Shown piece after piece: positions 21,021 to 21,053 of a stretch of DNA of 21,053 nucleotides. Below the pieces are notes generated by a model, which searched no databases, was not told where the DNA came from, and saw only the letters and a list, made by a program, of their open reading frames with translations. The stretch comes from an uncultured delta proteobacterium (GTDB lineage Bacteria > RBG-13-61-14 > DRUE01): assembly GCA_903930515.1 (NCBI GenBank), contig CAIYYW010000274.1, positions 1-21,053 on the forward strand, given 5' to 3'. Within the stretch, counting starts at the first letter, position 1. Every line of letters starts with the position of its first letter. Made by a program: the position numbers and the translations under genes.

Positions 21021-21053
21021 AAATCGAAACCCAATACTTCCTAGATTGCATAA
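20951..21053 (+). pseudogene. C-terminal fragment of a Gfo/Idh/MocA-family oxidoreductase, running off the window
   Basis: Reading from 20951, the sequence gives YNLLVSYRMGDIWAPRLDQ, then VEALKIETQYFLDCI, open to the last base. This is the late beta-sheet region of NAD-dependent Gfo/Idh/MocA sugar dehydrogenases, close to UDP-N-acetylglucosamine 3-dehydrogenase (WlbA/WbpB) types, in which YRxGDxxxPKLDxxEPLxxE-HFxDCI is characteristic. There is no start; it begins where HolA similarity ends and is in a different frame from it. It is either a recombinational fusion or an assembly join at a contig end. Confidence 0.72.

Overview
The window looks like chromosomal DNA from a Gram-negative, probably anaerobic and uncultured bacterium of moderately high GC. 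LptE implies an outer membrane carrying LPS. Crotonases, a multi-cluster membrane ferredoxin, a GH106-type glycosidase and a bTHX ribosomal protein would fit an Acidobacteriota/Aminicenantes- or Omnitrophota-like lineage, but nothing here fixes the taxonomy. I see no rRNA, tRNA, CRISPR array, phage or intact insertion sequence.

Layout. (1) 42-818 (-): a crotonase divergent from (2) a tight + operon at 913-4426, made of a NapH/NapG-like fused polyferredoxin, a UPF0104/LPG-synthase-type membrane protein and a methyltransferase. (3) A second methyltransferase at 4556-5176 with its own consensus-like promoter, then a geranylgeranyl-reductase-family flavoprotein at 5442-6803. (4) A YihG-type acyltransferase at 6949-7863, bracketed by two diverged copies of the flavoprotein's 3' end. 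(5) A CPBP intramembrane protease (-) and a 69-residue HTH protein (-). (6) A secreted GH106-like glycoside hydrolase at 9281-12262 (+). (7) A minus-strand run read from right to left: two-TM protein, gamma-glutamyltransferase, aberrant aldo/keto reductase, enoyl-CoA isomerase-like crotonase. (8) A secreted polysaccharide deacetylase overlapping a GNAT gene (+). (9) An M20 peptidase (-) preceded by a 31-codon bTHX gene. (10) lptE-holA (+). holA breaks off at about residue 160 and the sequence switches to the C-terminal part of a Gfo/Idh/MocA oxidoreductase, read in another frame up to the last base.

How the genes may work together. Genes 913-7863 could form a membrane-lipid or polyprenoid module: the polyferredoxin may feed electrons to the geranylgeranyl-reductase-type flavoprotein, with methylation, acylation and a lipid-transport-like membrane protein alongside. 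This is inference from family membership and gene order. The other genes look like a general mixture of envelope, peptide and fatty-acid functions.

Most notable points: the mosaic around the acyltransferase; the holA/Gfo-Idh junction; the bTHX micro-gene with a near-perfect promoter; a folded intergenic element with four heptad repeats at 13933-14040; an aldo/keto reductase lacking three of four catalytic residues; and several promoters placed so close to start codons that leaderless transcripts are plausible.
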